In this document: positions 1-11,242 of the stretch, piece by piece
Layout of the letters: every line of letters begins with the position of its first letter
How positions within the stretch are numbered: position 1 is the first letter of the stretch
NCBI GenBank assembly: GCA_950295325.1
Contig: OX485805.1
Span: forward strand, 5,458,501 to 5,522,500
Source of the DNA: Polytrichum commune
Lineage: Eukaryota > Streptophyta > Polytrichopsida > Polytrichales > Polytrichaceae
Reading direction: 5' to 3'
Length of the DNA: 64,000 bases
Program-made: the position numbers and the translations under genes
Notes under the pieces: generated by a model
Databases searched by the model: none
Told to the model about the DNA's origin: nothing
Seen by the model: only the letters and a program-made list of their open reading frames with translations

Positions 1-754
1 ACTTTTAAAAAATAACCAACTAACAAATAAACAATGGCAACTAGCTTGCAACTCATTTAACACACGCACCGACAACATTACCACTGCCGTCCTAGAAACA
101 TGTAGCGCCCCACCGATATCCACACTACCAAACCATATCGCCAAACAAGGAGGCTACCTCCCAAAGAAGTCCCAAAAACAATGGAAACTAAATTTATCTA
201 CCTACCACCTCATCAGTAAGACAATATACATCATAAAAAACAATCCGAACTGGCGTACCCATCCTATTATCACTCAAGAAATAATCAACCACTCCCACAC
301 TACTATACCCCCACCACCCGACCCTTCTTTAGAATACGACTCGTAGATCATAATACTAGCCACATTAGCAAAAGAAGCTAAAAACAAAGCCCGGAAAATC
401 ACGACTGATTACACCACCACACAAATAAATAAAAACCATATCCAAATATCAACAACTTTACGACAAGAGCCCCAAAAAAATAAACAGAAAAGTCTTCAAA
501 AGCACCGACACCCCCTCACTCGACTGCCTCATAGATAGATACAATAACATCCTCACAAACCCATAAGATATCGCACAAGAAATACATGCCCAACAATCAA
601 TTAGTAATAAACCCACCGTTCCAATATGCTACTATCAACCAGACCATACACAACAATGTATATGTGGAGTTAGATAATACCCGTGGCACGACTTGAATGG
701 ATACACTATTGAAAAACGCGAAGATGCACTACTTCCCCTACACACATACTTTGA

Positions 755-775
755 CCTAAACCCTAAACCCTAAAC
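755..775 (+). repeat. Interstitial telomere-like (CCCTAAA) repeats
   Basis: Three tandem copies of the plant telomere heptamer on the C-rich strand, exactly where LINE coding stops and unrelated sequence begins. Confidence 0.85.
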
Positions 776-1590
776 ATTTTTTCCTCCGTCACCCAATCCC
801 TGGACATTCGTACCCTTCAACTGCACCTAGCACTATTTCAATCCCACATTTCAGCTGCCGCTACTTGCGCTGGCCTGCCCCCTTAGCTGCACTCCCTCTC
901 AATCATGTTGATTGCCTCGGACGCTACTAGCGAATTCCAGCTCCGAGAGCTGAATCAGAGCCTTTTTATCTCAGCAGCCCAGCCACCTACATTGCTCCCT
1001 TCCGACTTCCAACCATCTCCCTTAATGGCGGCTCTGATGTGCAACCAGCAAGGGTTGAATCCTAGCATTGCTTCACCTCATTTTGCACTCGACCCCCTTC
1101 TCACCGCACCGGCTGCACTGCAGCGCCTTGGTGCACCTTCTTGATTATCTGCAGCCGAGCAATGCCAATCCAGCTTCTCCCTCGTCTTGCCTTGCCGAGG
1201 CCTTCCCTTGCCGCCGCACGTATGTGTGCTCCCCCCTTCCCAAAGTCAGGAGAGAGTGAGTCAATGAGTTCAACAGCCTCCAACCGCTGCATGCCTGATC
1301 CGAAGCCCGGGATTTCCTAGGGTGCAGTGGCCACCCACCCAATTCGGACAGCGTGTGCTTCCTTCTCGGCCATTTTACTTGACTTGTTTGATACAAGTTC
1401 CCGATCTGCATGACTAACTAATTGACTAAAAACATTAATCCAATCCCCCTACAACTCTCACAACCCTCAACCAACCTTAAGCTAAATTCTCAACCACACT
1501 TAAAACATAACTCATTTCTATCTTTTTTAGTTCTTAAAACACAACACAAAATCCTAAGTTTAATTCTTGATAAAATTAAGAACTCATGGG
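776..1590. other. Unrelated insert or replacement inside the LINE
   Basis: The LINE reading (…YTIEKR…LPLHTYFD) ends at about 752, runs into telomere-like repeats and then into DNA of a different, more balanced composition. RT coding resumes only near 1596. About 180 codons of RT fingers and palm are absent and replaced by roughly 0.8 kb. I recognise no gene here; the open frames at 905-1144 and 1068-1259 show no family motif. Ends are approximate. Confidence 0.5.
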
Positions 1591-1595
1591 AATAT

Positions 1596-2185
1596 GAATT
1601 TGGGCTCACATTAAGCCCATACATTTTTATCATCTTCCTTGAACCACTCCTTAGATGGATACAAAGAGGAAATAATGGATACACCTTTAATACCTCCAAT
1701 ACAAAACTAAGCTCTGCAACTTACGTTGATGACCTAGCAGCAATATCCAATAACTTAATATCCCTCTAACTCCAATTAAATAAACTCGACAAATACTGCG
1801 AATGGGCAGGAATGGACCTTGGCATCCCAAAATGTGCAGTCACAGGATGCCCCAACAAATCCAAACTAAATCCCCAAACCTTCAAAATACAATTAGACAA
1901 CGCTAATATAAATTTCCGGAATCAACCCATCCCTATCCTAAACCAACATGAGCCATATGTCTATCTTGGAATCAACTTAGTCCCATAACTACAATGGAAA
2001 ACACAAACACACATAACAACAACCAAACTAGTCAAACAATGCAAATTACTAACCACATGCCCAGCCACTAGGAAACAAAAAATACAAATGCTTGACATAG
2101 TCATAAGAGTTGACATCGCCTATAATTTCTACACAGTCTCATACTCACTCCCCGCCATTAAGAAACTTGATAAAAAAAAGTCATT
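1596..2185 (+). pseudogene. LINE reverse transcriptase palm fragment
   Basis: One frame reads through RT block 4 (GLTLSPYIFIIFLEPLLRWI, from about 1602), then the catalytic box with YVDD at 1722-1733, and on into the conserved stretch after it (EWAGMDLGIPKCAVTG, about 1800). Two in-frame TAA stops interrupt it, at 1767-1769 and near 1986. The fingers and the first palm aspartate are missing, because the sequence before about 1590 is not LINE-like. The frame shifts at a run of eight A near 2172. It cannot produce an active polymerase. Confidence 0.8.
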
Positions 2186-3804
2186 GCCCTACACAAAACT
2201 ATATGTGGTCTCCCAAAATGTATGTCAAATGTAGTCACCCAACTCCTCCAAGATATGTTTGGTACAAAAGCATTCTCACTAAAAATGCATACATCACATG
2301 CATCGGAGAACAACTCATTAACGCCCTCAATGACAAATTGAGACTTGGGAAAATATACAACGGATTAACAAAACACATATTTGCCAAACATGGAGGATCA
2401 CTAAACCTACCGCGCATATCCCAACATGATTGTATAAGATCACCAATCACAAGAACACTATACCTACTCAAAACAACTAGTGGCGCCCATCTAAGAAGCA
2501 CACTCGAAAAATTCCCCCTCCTTCCTACACCACTTGAAACACAATGGATGCACCAAGCACAAAATATACCAACATTAACCCCCATAACCTCCCTAAAACA
2601 CCTACATAAACTAATACTACACAACATAACTGAACTCAAACATATAACACACCCCAATGACACACAATTAATGACCAACGATGAATTCAAATATTACTAT
2701 GACACCCACTAAAACAATTAAAGCCGCCTTAGACCAAGCACGGATACTCTTTTGCGAACCGCCATGTCACAACCAATGCCCAAATACCTGCCCAACACAC
2801 GCCTTACCAAACACCCTAAAAAATGCATACAAATTACAAAACCACCACATAGATACAATAACAAGAAGCCATAACGAACACCCCCCACCACCTCCACCAC
2901 CTGAATATCCCAAACCTCCACCGCACATCCAAAAAAACCACAGACAATTCCCAATACACTCCATAATAAATAACCGCCACCACATCTACAAAGATAAAAA
3001 CAAAATTACAAAAAAATATACAAACAAAATCAACACTTTACCAACATCTTAAAATCAAATTTCGATGAAGCACAAATAAGAGACACAAGACACATCCCCC
3101 CTCCACAAGTCATACCCCTATGTCACATTAATATTAATGAATGTAACCCAGATAACGACATCACCTGCACACAAACCACCATCCAAAGCCAACATGGTGC
3201 ATCACATATTTATGACGAAGATGGACGCCACTTAATTACCATTCCGGAGCAGAGATTACAATGGCTATGGGAACAATACCAAAACGCACTACATCAACCA
3301 CATAATTTAGAACCTCCCATACAATCATTTGAAAAGGAAGTTGCATGGTTGTACCAAAGATACAAATATAGAATGCCCAAAAATGACCCCCTCAAATTTT
3401 TCCAATACACGCTACCAAATGCCATCCTCGAGCACATTATTGATTCATTCCAAATTACACACTCACACTTCTCATCTCCAATAATATGCCCCACCTCACT
3501 AAGACAATTCTCCTCCCCATTCCCCAGAGTTAAAGTATTTGGGTCAATAGGGACAGCATTCCAGCATAAATGGATAGGAAATGGGTATGTCCATCTTCAT
3601 ACAGAAAATGACACCCACCAAGCCTTTCATTGGGCTAGACTTGCAGCCAAAAACAACCCAGACACAATAACGATACTCATAATAACCGACCCCAGCTGGT
3701 ACCACAACCCTCGTCCCCATGAAGGTCCTTTCTTAGACTCACACGTCATCACACACTTCAAAGCATATCCCATTACATACGACGAACCCACAATACCACC
3801 ATAA
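2186..3804 (+). pseudogene. LINE central region (RT thumb to RNase H linker), frameshifted
   Basis: Three overlapping open stretches in different frames (about 2290-2712, 2713-3052 and 3349-3804) read as one decayed polypeptide. They pass from a helical thumb-like part (GEQLINALND near 2305, AKHGGSLNLPRI near 2380) through a cysteine cluster (CEPPCHNQCPNTC near 2755) and a proline-rich part to a block ending ITYDEPTIPP at 3804. The frame is lost between pieces and a TAA closes the last one. I recognise no enzyme domain here. It is assigned to the LINE by position, strand and the same A/C-rich composition. Confidence 0.6.
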
Positions 3805-3843
3805 CTACGAATTGAACCTAGAATAGAAAGCCGTGACATCCAA

Positions 3844-5571
3844 GTGTTGTGCATACACCACGAAACCTCACCCCCTGGGTCGAGAGAATACGCACACCAC
3901 ATGGACATCATTGGCACCACCCTAAAAATACCTACTATATTCAACACAATTGTACCACCAACACCATTGAACACCCCAATAAATCGCAGTAAGAAATGGT
4001 CCCAGCTCACATACCCGCCTCCCCCACCTACGACCCAAGCTACTAATATATCACTAATTAATAATCAAAACATATGCCTACCCCTCAAATACCAACCGCA
4101 ATTTTGTTATTATATAGATGGATCATTTATACCCCCCAAAGCAATAACCCAAGAACATTGGAGGCGAGAAAAAACAGGATATGGTATATATAACCCTTTC
4201 AAAAATCTCCAAATTGCCGAAAGACTACCAGGACTCCAAAATATTCTAAGAGCAGAACTCATGGCTATACACCACACCCTCCGCCTCCTTACTACCACAT
4301 ATCGGAATGAACCCGCACACATCTTTATAGATTGTCTTAATGTTTTATACCTCATAAACACACAAACAAAACACCCAACCTTACATAACAACCACCCAGA
4401 CAAGAAAATACTTGAATCTATAGTTAAAATGTTGCAATCCCGCACGCAAACCACCACACTCCATAAAGTCAAAGCCCACACGAACATAAGTGGCAATGAA
4501 CAAGTTGTTAAACTAGCTAAAATGGGATGTGCATTAGTACATAGAGATGCCGTAGCAACACACGAACATGCCCACCTCACACCATACTACCTCCAAAAAA
4601 ATTGGTGGCACTCAATGCAAGACACACCAGATAAGGGCCCCATCCGACACCTTGGAAAATACATCCTTAAATATGACAAAAAACATAATCTAACAATTAT
4701 GGCAACCCAAACACACCAATTACACAAATGGCTCGACAACAAAAACATCGACAAAACATTATCAAATGATTCTTGGAACAACCCGGTTATCACAGATAAA
4801 CAAAAAACATACCAGGTAAAATTTAGAACTGGACAATATATGGGACATGCCCGGAAACAACTCTTCTTTGGTAGAAATGCATACCCATCCCACACATGCC
4901 CAATTTGCAATTCATTAGAAGCGGATACATGGTTACATGTACTCCTTAAATGTAAACAACAACACATTCACGCACTAATCACAAACAGACATAACAAAGT
5001 TGTATGGGAAATTCGTAAACTTCTCGTCTCAAATAAAATTACCAGACACTATATACTTATGAATGCAGGCATATACAACGACTCCCCACAAGAAAACACA
5101 GTACCCGCATGGCCACTCCCATGCACATGCGACACCCAAAGATGTCATTGCAATGCTAGGCTCAAACCCGACATACTATGTGCCATTGGACATCCATACA
5201 ACTCCCCGCCACCAGAAGCACCCACACCAAAAATCACTATACAATTCATAGAATTCACATACTGCAATGACAGGTTCTTTGCCGAAACAAGAGAAAGGAA
5301 AACCACAAAATATCAACCACTCATTATCAATCTCATTACAAGAGGATGGAATGTAGCCCCACTCATAGTACTAGCATCAGGTGCCAGAGCCACAACTCAC
5401 ATCCCCTCGATGAATGCATTAGAAACAAAGGTTAAACTCCCTACATCACAAATTAGGAACACATTTCAACAACTCAACATAATCGCCATACAATATGCAC
5501 ACTCAATACTAATCCATAAAAGATGGATAGAAAATAAACAACTTATCAATAATCTACAAAACCATACTTAA
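3844..5571 (+). pseudogene. LINE C-terminal part: RNase H, CCHC finger and restriction-like endonuclease
   Basis: A 575-codon open frame beginning at a GTG, so really the continuation of a longer ORF. RNase H: first Asp in YYIDGS (residue 92), Glu in RAELMA (138), Asp in FIDCLN (163), and the His block HTNISGNEQ. The last acidic residue of that block is replaced by Val (222; GTT at 4507), so the nuclease centre is incomplete. A CCHC finger follows (C352, C355, H365, C370). Next come a Cys-rich run (CTCDTQRCHC) and KPD (D443), then Glu470 in QFIEFTY and Lys489 in RERKTTKYQ, followed by a GW.V...VLASGARA tail. Cys cluster, KPD, an acidic residue and a lysine are the signature of R2-type restriction-like endonucleases. 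Spacing from KPD to Glu is longer than in R2 because of a proline-rich insert. Confidence 0.75.
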
Positions 5572-5770
5572 TCCTAAGGGCCCAACACGCTCTCCTCCAA
5601 AGCCCATACCACCGGTTAAACCGGTAAAAAACAATAGTTACTAACATAGTGTCTACTACTTGAAAATGGTGAAGTAGTATTACACCCAAAGCCATTACCC
5701 TGGGGTATGGCTAAGGATGTCCTACGAACAGACACTCTATTCACTCCGGCGCCCCTAAAAGGGGTTGGAG

Positions 5771-5800
5771 TTCTTCTTCTTCTTCTTCTTCTTCTTCTTC
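5771..5800 (+). repeat. (TTC)10 microsatellite, probable LINE 3' tail
   Basis: Ten perfect TTC units about 200 bp after the LINE stop codon. LINEs often end in a short simple repeat, and nothing LINE-like follows. Confidence 0.75.
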
Positions 5801-5802
5801 TA

Positions 5803-6455
5803 CCTGTGAGGCCAAACCCACCACCCTTAAGCGTCCTAGTCCGGGTGATGGTTTTGAGAATCACATGAGTCATACCAAAACTCGTGGTAACATGAAATGT
5901 AACTTCCATCTCAATGAGCTCCCACCTTACTTAAAGTCATGATGTTTTATTAATGCTAACCTCTTGAATAGGTAGGGCATTGGCCTTCTCAAGGGTCCAA
6001 CCCGCGGCCTTGGCTACACATGCCCTTAAGGATATTCCTCTTGAAACCTTGGCCCTGGCCAAGGTTTCCTCATTGGTGTTCTTGACCTCAGTGAGGCTAT
6101 GGCTTGCCGACTCCATGAGGCAATTAAGTTTCTAATGTCTTAATTCCCACTCGTCAACCAAAGGCCATTCTCCTTGTGTGGGGCCAACAACCCACCCTCG
6201 TGCTTCACAACAATATTAGCACGTCAATTTATTCCATGACAAGATACAAGTGTTAAAAAACACTTCTCTCTCTTATCAATATCTTAGCATTTTCCACAGC
6301 AAATCCTCTCCAAATTCACTCCACAGCTCACTCCCCAATGTCACCACCCGCCAACATAACTATAGTTCTAATACTAATCCTCCTATCTTCCTAAATTCTA
6401 ACTTAGCTACCTACCTAATCCCTAACCTAGCTCCCTCCTAACCCAAACACTTATG
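5803..6455. other. No gene seen
   Basis: AT-balanced intergenic sequence after the LINE tail. No open frame of note and no recognised repeat. Confidence 0.5.
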
Positions 6456-7240
6456 GCCCTTACTCCTTGTTGCGACCTCCATCCCAGCTCTCTGCTGGCC
6501 GAACCAGTAACCTCGCCGGCTTAACCCAGCTCTCTGCTGGCCAAACAGTAACCTTGCCGGCTTAACCCAGCTCTCTTCTGGCCGAACCAGTAGCCTTACC
6601 GGCTTAACCCAGCTCTCTGCTGGCCCTTACTCCTTGTTGCGACCTCCATCCCAGCTCTCTGCTGGCCGAACAGTAACCTTGCCGGCTTAACCCAGCTCTC
6701 TTCTGGCCGAACCAGTAGCCTTACCGGCTTAACCCAACTCTCTGCTGGCCCTTACTCCTTGTTGCGACCTCCATCCCAGCTCTCTACTGGCCGAACAGTA
6801 ACCTCGCCGGCTTAACCCAGCTCTCTGCTGGCCGAACAATAACCTTGCCGGCTTAACCCATCTCTCTGCTGGCCGAACCAGTAGCCTTACCGGCTTAACC
6901 CAGCTCTCTACTGGCCGAACCAGTAACCTCGCCGGCTTAACCCAGCTCTTTGCTGGCCGAACCAGTAACCTTGCCGGCTTAACCCAACTCTCTGTTGGCC
7001 GAACAGTAACCTTGCCGGCTTAACCCAGCTCTCTTCTGGCCGAACCAGTAGCCTTACCGGCTTAACCCAGCTCTCTGCTGGCCCTTACTCCTTGTTGCGA
7101 CCTCCATCCCAGCTCTCTGCTGGCCGAACCAGTAACCTCGCCGGCTTAACCCAACTCTCTGCTGGCCGAACAGTAACCTTGCTGGCTTAACCCAGCTCTC
7201 TGCTAGCCGAACCAGTAGCCTTACCGGCTTAACCAGAATT
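6456..7240. repeat. Minisatellite array with about 15 copies of a 40-46 bp unit
   Basis: The unit carries GCCGGCTTAACCCAGCTCTC followed by TGCTGGCCGAACCAGTAACC; fifteen GGCTTAACC cores can be counted. Each unit contains the small hairpin CCAGC-TCTCT-GCTGG. A longer variant starting CCCTTACTCCTTGTTGCGAC recurs four times (near 6456, 6624, 6748 and 7082), giving a higher-order pattern. Units differ by point changes (AGTAACC/AGTAGCC, TTGCCGG/TTACCGG). Confidence 0.9.
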
Positions 7241-8611
7241 AAACTAAATCTATATCTAATCAACACAACTAAAACTAAATCTATATCTAATTAACACAAC
7301 TAAATATTGTGACTAAACACTACAAACTAAAGACAATATATTGAACACTATAAACTAACCCATAAAAACTAACTTTGCAACCGGTTGGCCCCGGTTCTCC
7401 GCCAAGAGAACTTGCACTCCTCCATGCCTCCCTTGGCTCCACACACATCCACACCCACGTCCACATGGAACACCAAGGGAGGAAAGAGAGAGAGAGAGAA
7501 GAGAGAGCCAAGAAGATAATGGAAGAGGGAAGGGAAGAGGTGAGTGCCCCCCAAGCCCACAAGCCCCCTTGATCCTCTCCTACTTAGTAGGCTCTTATCC
7601 TATCCACTAACCCTTCATCCCCCTAAACCAACAAGGACACGTTCTAATTCAAACAATTAACTCAAAGGCTCTTCCTCTTGCCTCCTCAACACTACTCCTC
7701 TAATCAAAACATTCCCTAATTCCACTAAACCCCTAATTAACCACACCAAATGGCTTAAGGCCTAAACATAAACCCACACCAAGCCTCACTCTTTTTATAC
7801 TTTTGATTGTTTTAATAACACTCCAAATGCAATTCTAAATAGATTCTAAACCTAAAACAAATATGAGCACTCATTTTGGGCTCATACTACCTCTTCAACA
7901 CATGTGAGGGTTTTGAGTAAGCTATGTTTATTTATTTGTTTGCAACCAACATAACATTACCCAACCCCCTTGGTGAGTTGGGTGGACCATGGACAAATCT
8001 TGCGAGATGCCAAGAATATAAGTTGGATTCAATCTATTTAGGTTGAACAATGAACAATGCTATCTCAATGCAACACACTGCAACTTATACCACCAACAAT
8101 ACAACCCGAGGTAAGTAGACTCAGGGCTATATTAGGCATGGAAGTGAACTCTTTCATTGATAAGTGTTATGGAATCACAAAGGCAATGAAATTGAGAAAA
8201 TAAAATCATATATATATATAGTATTCCAACATGCATTCTGGTAGGCACGTGTTTTCTATATGGTACATTGTATATTGTGTACCATCCAAAAAATATCTAA
8301 GGTATGTAGTACATGCCTTTTGTGGTTAGATAGTTTGGGGTTTGTAGTTGGACATTAAATTCCCCTTTTCTCCTAAGGATGCATTTCATTGAGGAAGAAG
8401 ATTATAGACCACCATTGACTAAATTCTAAAGATAGTTATGAATTTTATACTAGGCAATGACCACGGGCAAGCAAGCTTGCTTCCACCCTCAAGCCTAGGT
8501 AACCTCCTACAAGCTACCAACCACACATTGGAGGATCATTTTCCTTATACTTAAAAGTCAAACCATTTTTGGGAAACACCTTGGCTACATATACATTCTC
8601 TGCATATAACA
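7241..8611. other. No gene seen
   Basis: Intergenic. A short direct repeat AACTAAAACTAAATCTATAT lies at 7247-7300, and an AG-rich tract at 7480-7545 (GAGAGAGAGA). The small open frames at 7320-7572 overlap that tract on both strands and look like chance. Confidence 0.5.
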
Positions 8612-8614
8612 TAA

Positions 8615-8914
8615 GGGTGGGCTTATGCTAGTGTCCAAAACCCAAGAAACTCCAAAATCGAGAAATATGATAAGTTGAAATCAAAATTTTGTGACCAAGC
8701 AATTTACACTAGGGTTTGGGTCCAAAATATGGAAAAATGAAGTCAAGACGCTAACGTGGCATCGTTTTCCTGCAAATATGAGCAATCCCCACTCAAAAAG
8801 TAACTCCTCCTAGTTTGAAAAACTAATCTTCAAAGCTTGGGTGCAAATCTTGAGTCCGAAAGTAAGGCCCACACATGGTCTATTGGATCCAAACCCTAGT
8901 GTAAACCCCACCTA
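8615..8914 (-). mobile_element. MITE (GGGTGGG-ended family), copy 1
   Basis: About 300 bp bounded by GGGTGGGCTTATGCTAGTGT on the left and ACCCTAGTGTAAACCCCACC on the right, which are imperfect inverted repeats, with TAA next to the left end. It is related in inverse orientation to 16576-16872 (shared internal AAACTCCAAAATCGAG). No coding capacity. Confidence 0.65.
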
Positions 8915-10099
8915 TAAACAAAGTCTTTCCGGTACACAAAATTTTCTACTCAATAGATGGGCAAAAAAAATCCTTTCCGTAAGGGTAACGTGGGAGTGTG
9001 AGAAAGTAAACGTAACATGCACATGACTAAAAGACTCATTGAAATTGAAAAAGACTTTCTTACACTAACTTGGAGGTTGCCAACAAAGAAAGCAAGCCGC
9101 ACCAAACTTCGATTCCACACTAACTCAACCTTCACAATTTCTACCTTCAAAATTCCCTTTACCGATTCATCACAATTTGAAAGTTAGTACTTGACACACC
9201 CAGAGTTCAAAGACACATCCAAAGCATTTCGAATTCAAAAAGCTGTGGACTTCAGCTTCAATCTACTACCTGTCTGCAAATGTGTAAGCACCTACCTTGA
9301 TGCCAACAACTCAAAAATTCCATGCGATTTCAAGTTGCTAAGTTGCTTGTCGTTTGAAATCAGTTGTCTGACCTTGTTGGGGTTGAAATCTCCCATCGTG
9401 TAGAAAATCTGCCTGATTCACATGTAACTTACACGTTATCAGATTGAAGGAAATTTGTGAAGGTTCAACTTTTGTGAAAGGTACTAGGTTTTGTGGGGTT
9501 TGCTCGCAGGAATATTCCAGTGCTGATTTTTTCCCATCATGCCGAATTTTTGGGCTTTGTTCTAGTGTGATACTTACATCTAGTGAAGTTAAATTCTGGA
9601 CTTTGTGTTCTATCGTGATACGTACATTGAAGGTTTGAAAAGGAAAGTGTGGAGTTTTAGACTCACAATGTAGTGATATTGTATGTAAGTTATAGTACAC
9701 GTGGATTTGCTTGCTTTGGAACTTTGAGATCAGAACTTTGCATTTGTCGGTATGAGGTTTGACCAAGTTGGCAACCGTGTAGGGAGGTGCCACGAGGTAG
9801 TGTCTGATTCGTATGTCTTTTTATAAAAAAGAACACTTATAATCAATTATCTTGGTTTTAGCGGTGTTAATTTGCCCTCTCCAGGTGGATTAGAATTTAG
9901 AGTCAGCAAGCGAGTAGGGAGTCGGCAGGTGGGGAGGTTTCATGTCACTGTGGATTGAATCGAATCGAATCGAATTTGACTTTGAGGAAATTGGGGGAAG
10001 AAAGTAAGTGTTTAGAAAGGTGAGCACAACAGGGCTTCATGTTGGTTTTGTTGTTTTGTTATGAGGGGTGAGCTTGGTGCTGGTTCGAAAGCTCTTCAT
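8915..10099. other. Intergenic, no gene seen
   Basis: Includes a short CGAATCGAATCGAAT repeat near 9962. A 151-codon minus-strand open stretch (9338-9793) shows no recognisable domain and overlaps a plus-strand one. Confidence 0.4.
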
Positions 10100-10830
10100 A
10101 CCTTAAAAACCCTAGAACATTGAAAAATTGGGTTGGAAGGTTTTGGCCTTGAACTCAATTATTCGCCCTAGTACTCAAGATGCTTCTGTGCAAAAGGGTT
10201 TTGCAGTTTGAGTGAGCTTTGGGCATGGTGGCCATTGGTTTCTAATTTAGTTGAGGCTATGGTAGCAAGATTTCTTACCTCTGTTCAACCTCAATTTTTT
10301 CTTCTGATTCTGTATTCCACAAGTTTCTCTAACTCAAATTCGATTGCCTTTGATTGCTTTTGATTGCCTTCTGTTTTGAATCTGTTGGGCATTCCAGGGA
10401 CTTGGACAATTTAGTACCACTTTCTTTTCGGGTGCAAATATTTTTGTGAGGTTTATAGGTTGTTGACGATGTGTTCAGGAGGCAGGTACTAGGTGCATTG
10501 TTAGCTTTTCCAAATTGATGAAGCTTACGATTTCAGCATTAAATCTCTAGAACATCAAACTGTTAGTTGGGTTGGGAAGTTTTGGCTTAAATTCTTCACC
10601 CCCAGTACTCGCTAGGGTTTGGGAGCATGGGAGTGGAGTTTGACCTTGAGGGCATGGTGTGGTTGCCAAATTCTATTTTCTATTTTACTTCAATTCTCTT
10701 ACACTTCTCTGAATCTTTTCAAGCCTCCAAGTTCTCTACACTGTTTATTTAGTCTTTGAATTCCCTTTTGTTTTGAATCTATTTAAAATTCCAATGACTT
10801 CGTCTCAGAAGTTTAGTGGTACCTCATTTC
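10100..10830. repeat. Degenerate direct duplication of about 0.43 kb upstream of the transporter gene
   Basis: Two similar blocks, about 10100-10420 and 10530-10830, share in order CCCTAGAACAT/CTCTAGAACATC, GGGTTGGaAgGTTTTGGC, aGTACTCg, GGGCATGGTG and TGTTTTGAATCTgTT, then a matching ATTCCA…GACTT end. They sit in the presumed 5' leader or promoter of the MFS gene. Confidence 0.6.
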
Positions 10831-11242
10831 TTCCTGCATCTCATAGCAAAATGACCAGCCTTTTGATGTGAAGTCCGTGTTGACGATACATGGATTCAAC
10901 TCACAATTCAACTGTTTCGATTCTTGCAACTATAAAACACAGAAACAAAAGATCAAATTGCAACCGAATGTTTGGTAGGCGTTAGTTCAATGGTGATGTA
11001 TTCCATCGTAATTGAATCAATGTATTTAGAGGTGAATTTTGGGGATGATCACAGATTATTCTGACATGTCACCGCCATGGGGTATGCAGATTTGGAGACG
11101 ATGCCAAGTACAATCAAAGTGGTCCTCTAAATCAAGATAGAATGTGAAAATGGCAAATGGGCGTCAATTGACAAGAACTGATTGAATCCTCCGATCGAAC
11201 AGTCGGACTTAATTTGCGGTTCTGAGAGTTTGGGTGGCCATC

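Larger units (their letters stand above)
1..5802 (+). mobile_element. Degenerate LINE retrotransposon with RT, RNase H and restriction-like endonuclease domains (Dualen-like)
   Basis: Non-LTR retrotransposon remnant read left to right and cut by the window edge, so any N-terminal apurinic endonuclease domain lies outside. In order: a linker upstream of RT (about 1-750, with a lysine-rich stretch near 380), unrelated DNA (about 776-1590), the RT palm with YVDD at 1722-1733, a broken thumb/central region to 3804, then RNase H, a CCHC finger and a PD-(D/E)xK-like domain in one open frame (3844-5571). The 3' end is probably the (TTC)10 tract at 5771-5800. The sense strand is conspicuously A/C-rich throughout. 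Stops and frameshifts make it inactive. RT followed by RNase H and a C-terminal restriction-like nuclease is the order known from Dualen/RandI LINEs of green algae; assignment to that clade is my inference. Confidence 0.85.

Noticed and set aside
3627-4967. Several minus-strand open frames of 120-156 codons
   Set aside because: They are antisense to the LINE ORF, whose composition keeps the other strand open.
5616-5909. 97-codon minus-strand open frame with a poly-arginine stretch
   Set aside because: The arginines come from the TTC microsatellite read backwards; no conserved features.
6456-7240. Evenly spaced repeats resembling a CRISPR array
   Set aside because: Units are contiguous with no unique spacers, and the setting is a eukaryotic genome.
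9338-9793. 151-codon minus-strand open frame
   Set aside because: No domain, no supporting splice structure, and an overlapping plus-strand open frame; treated as chance.
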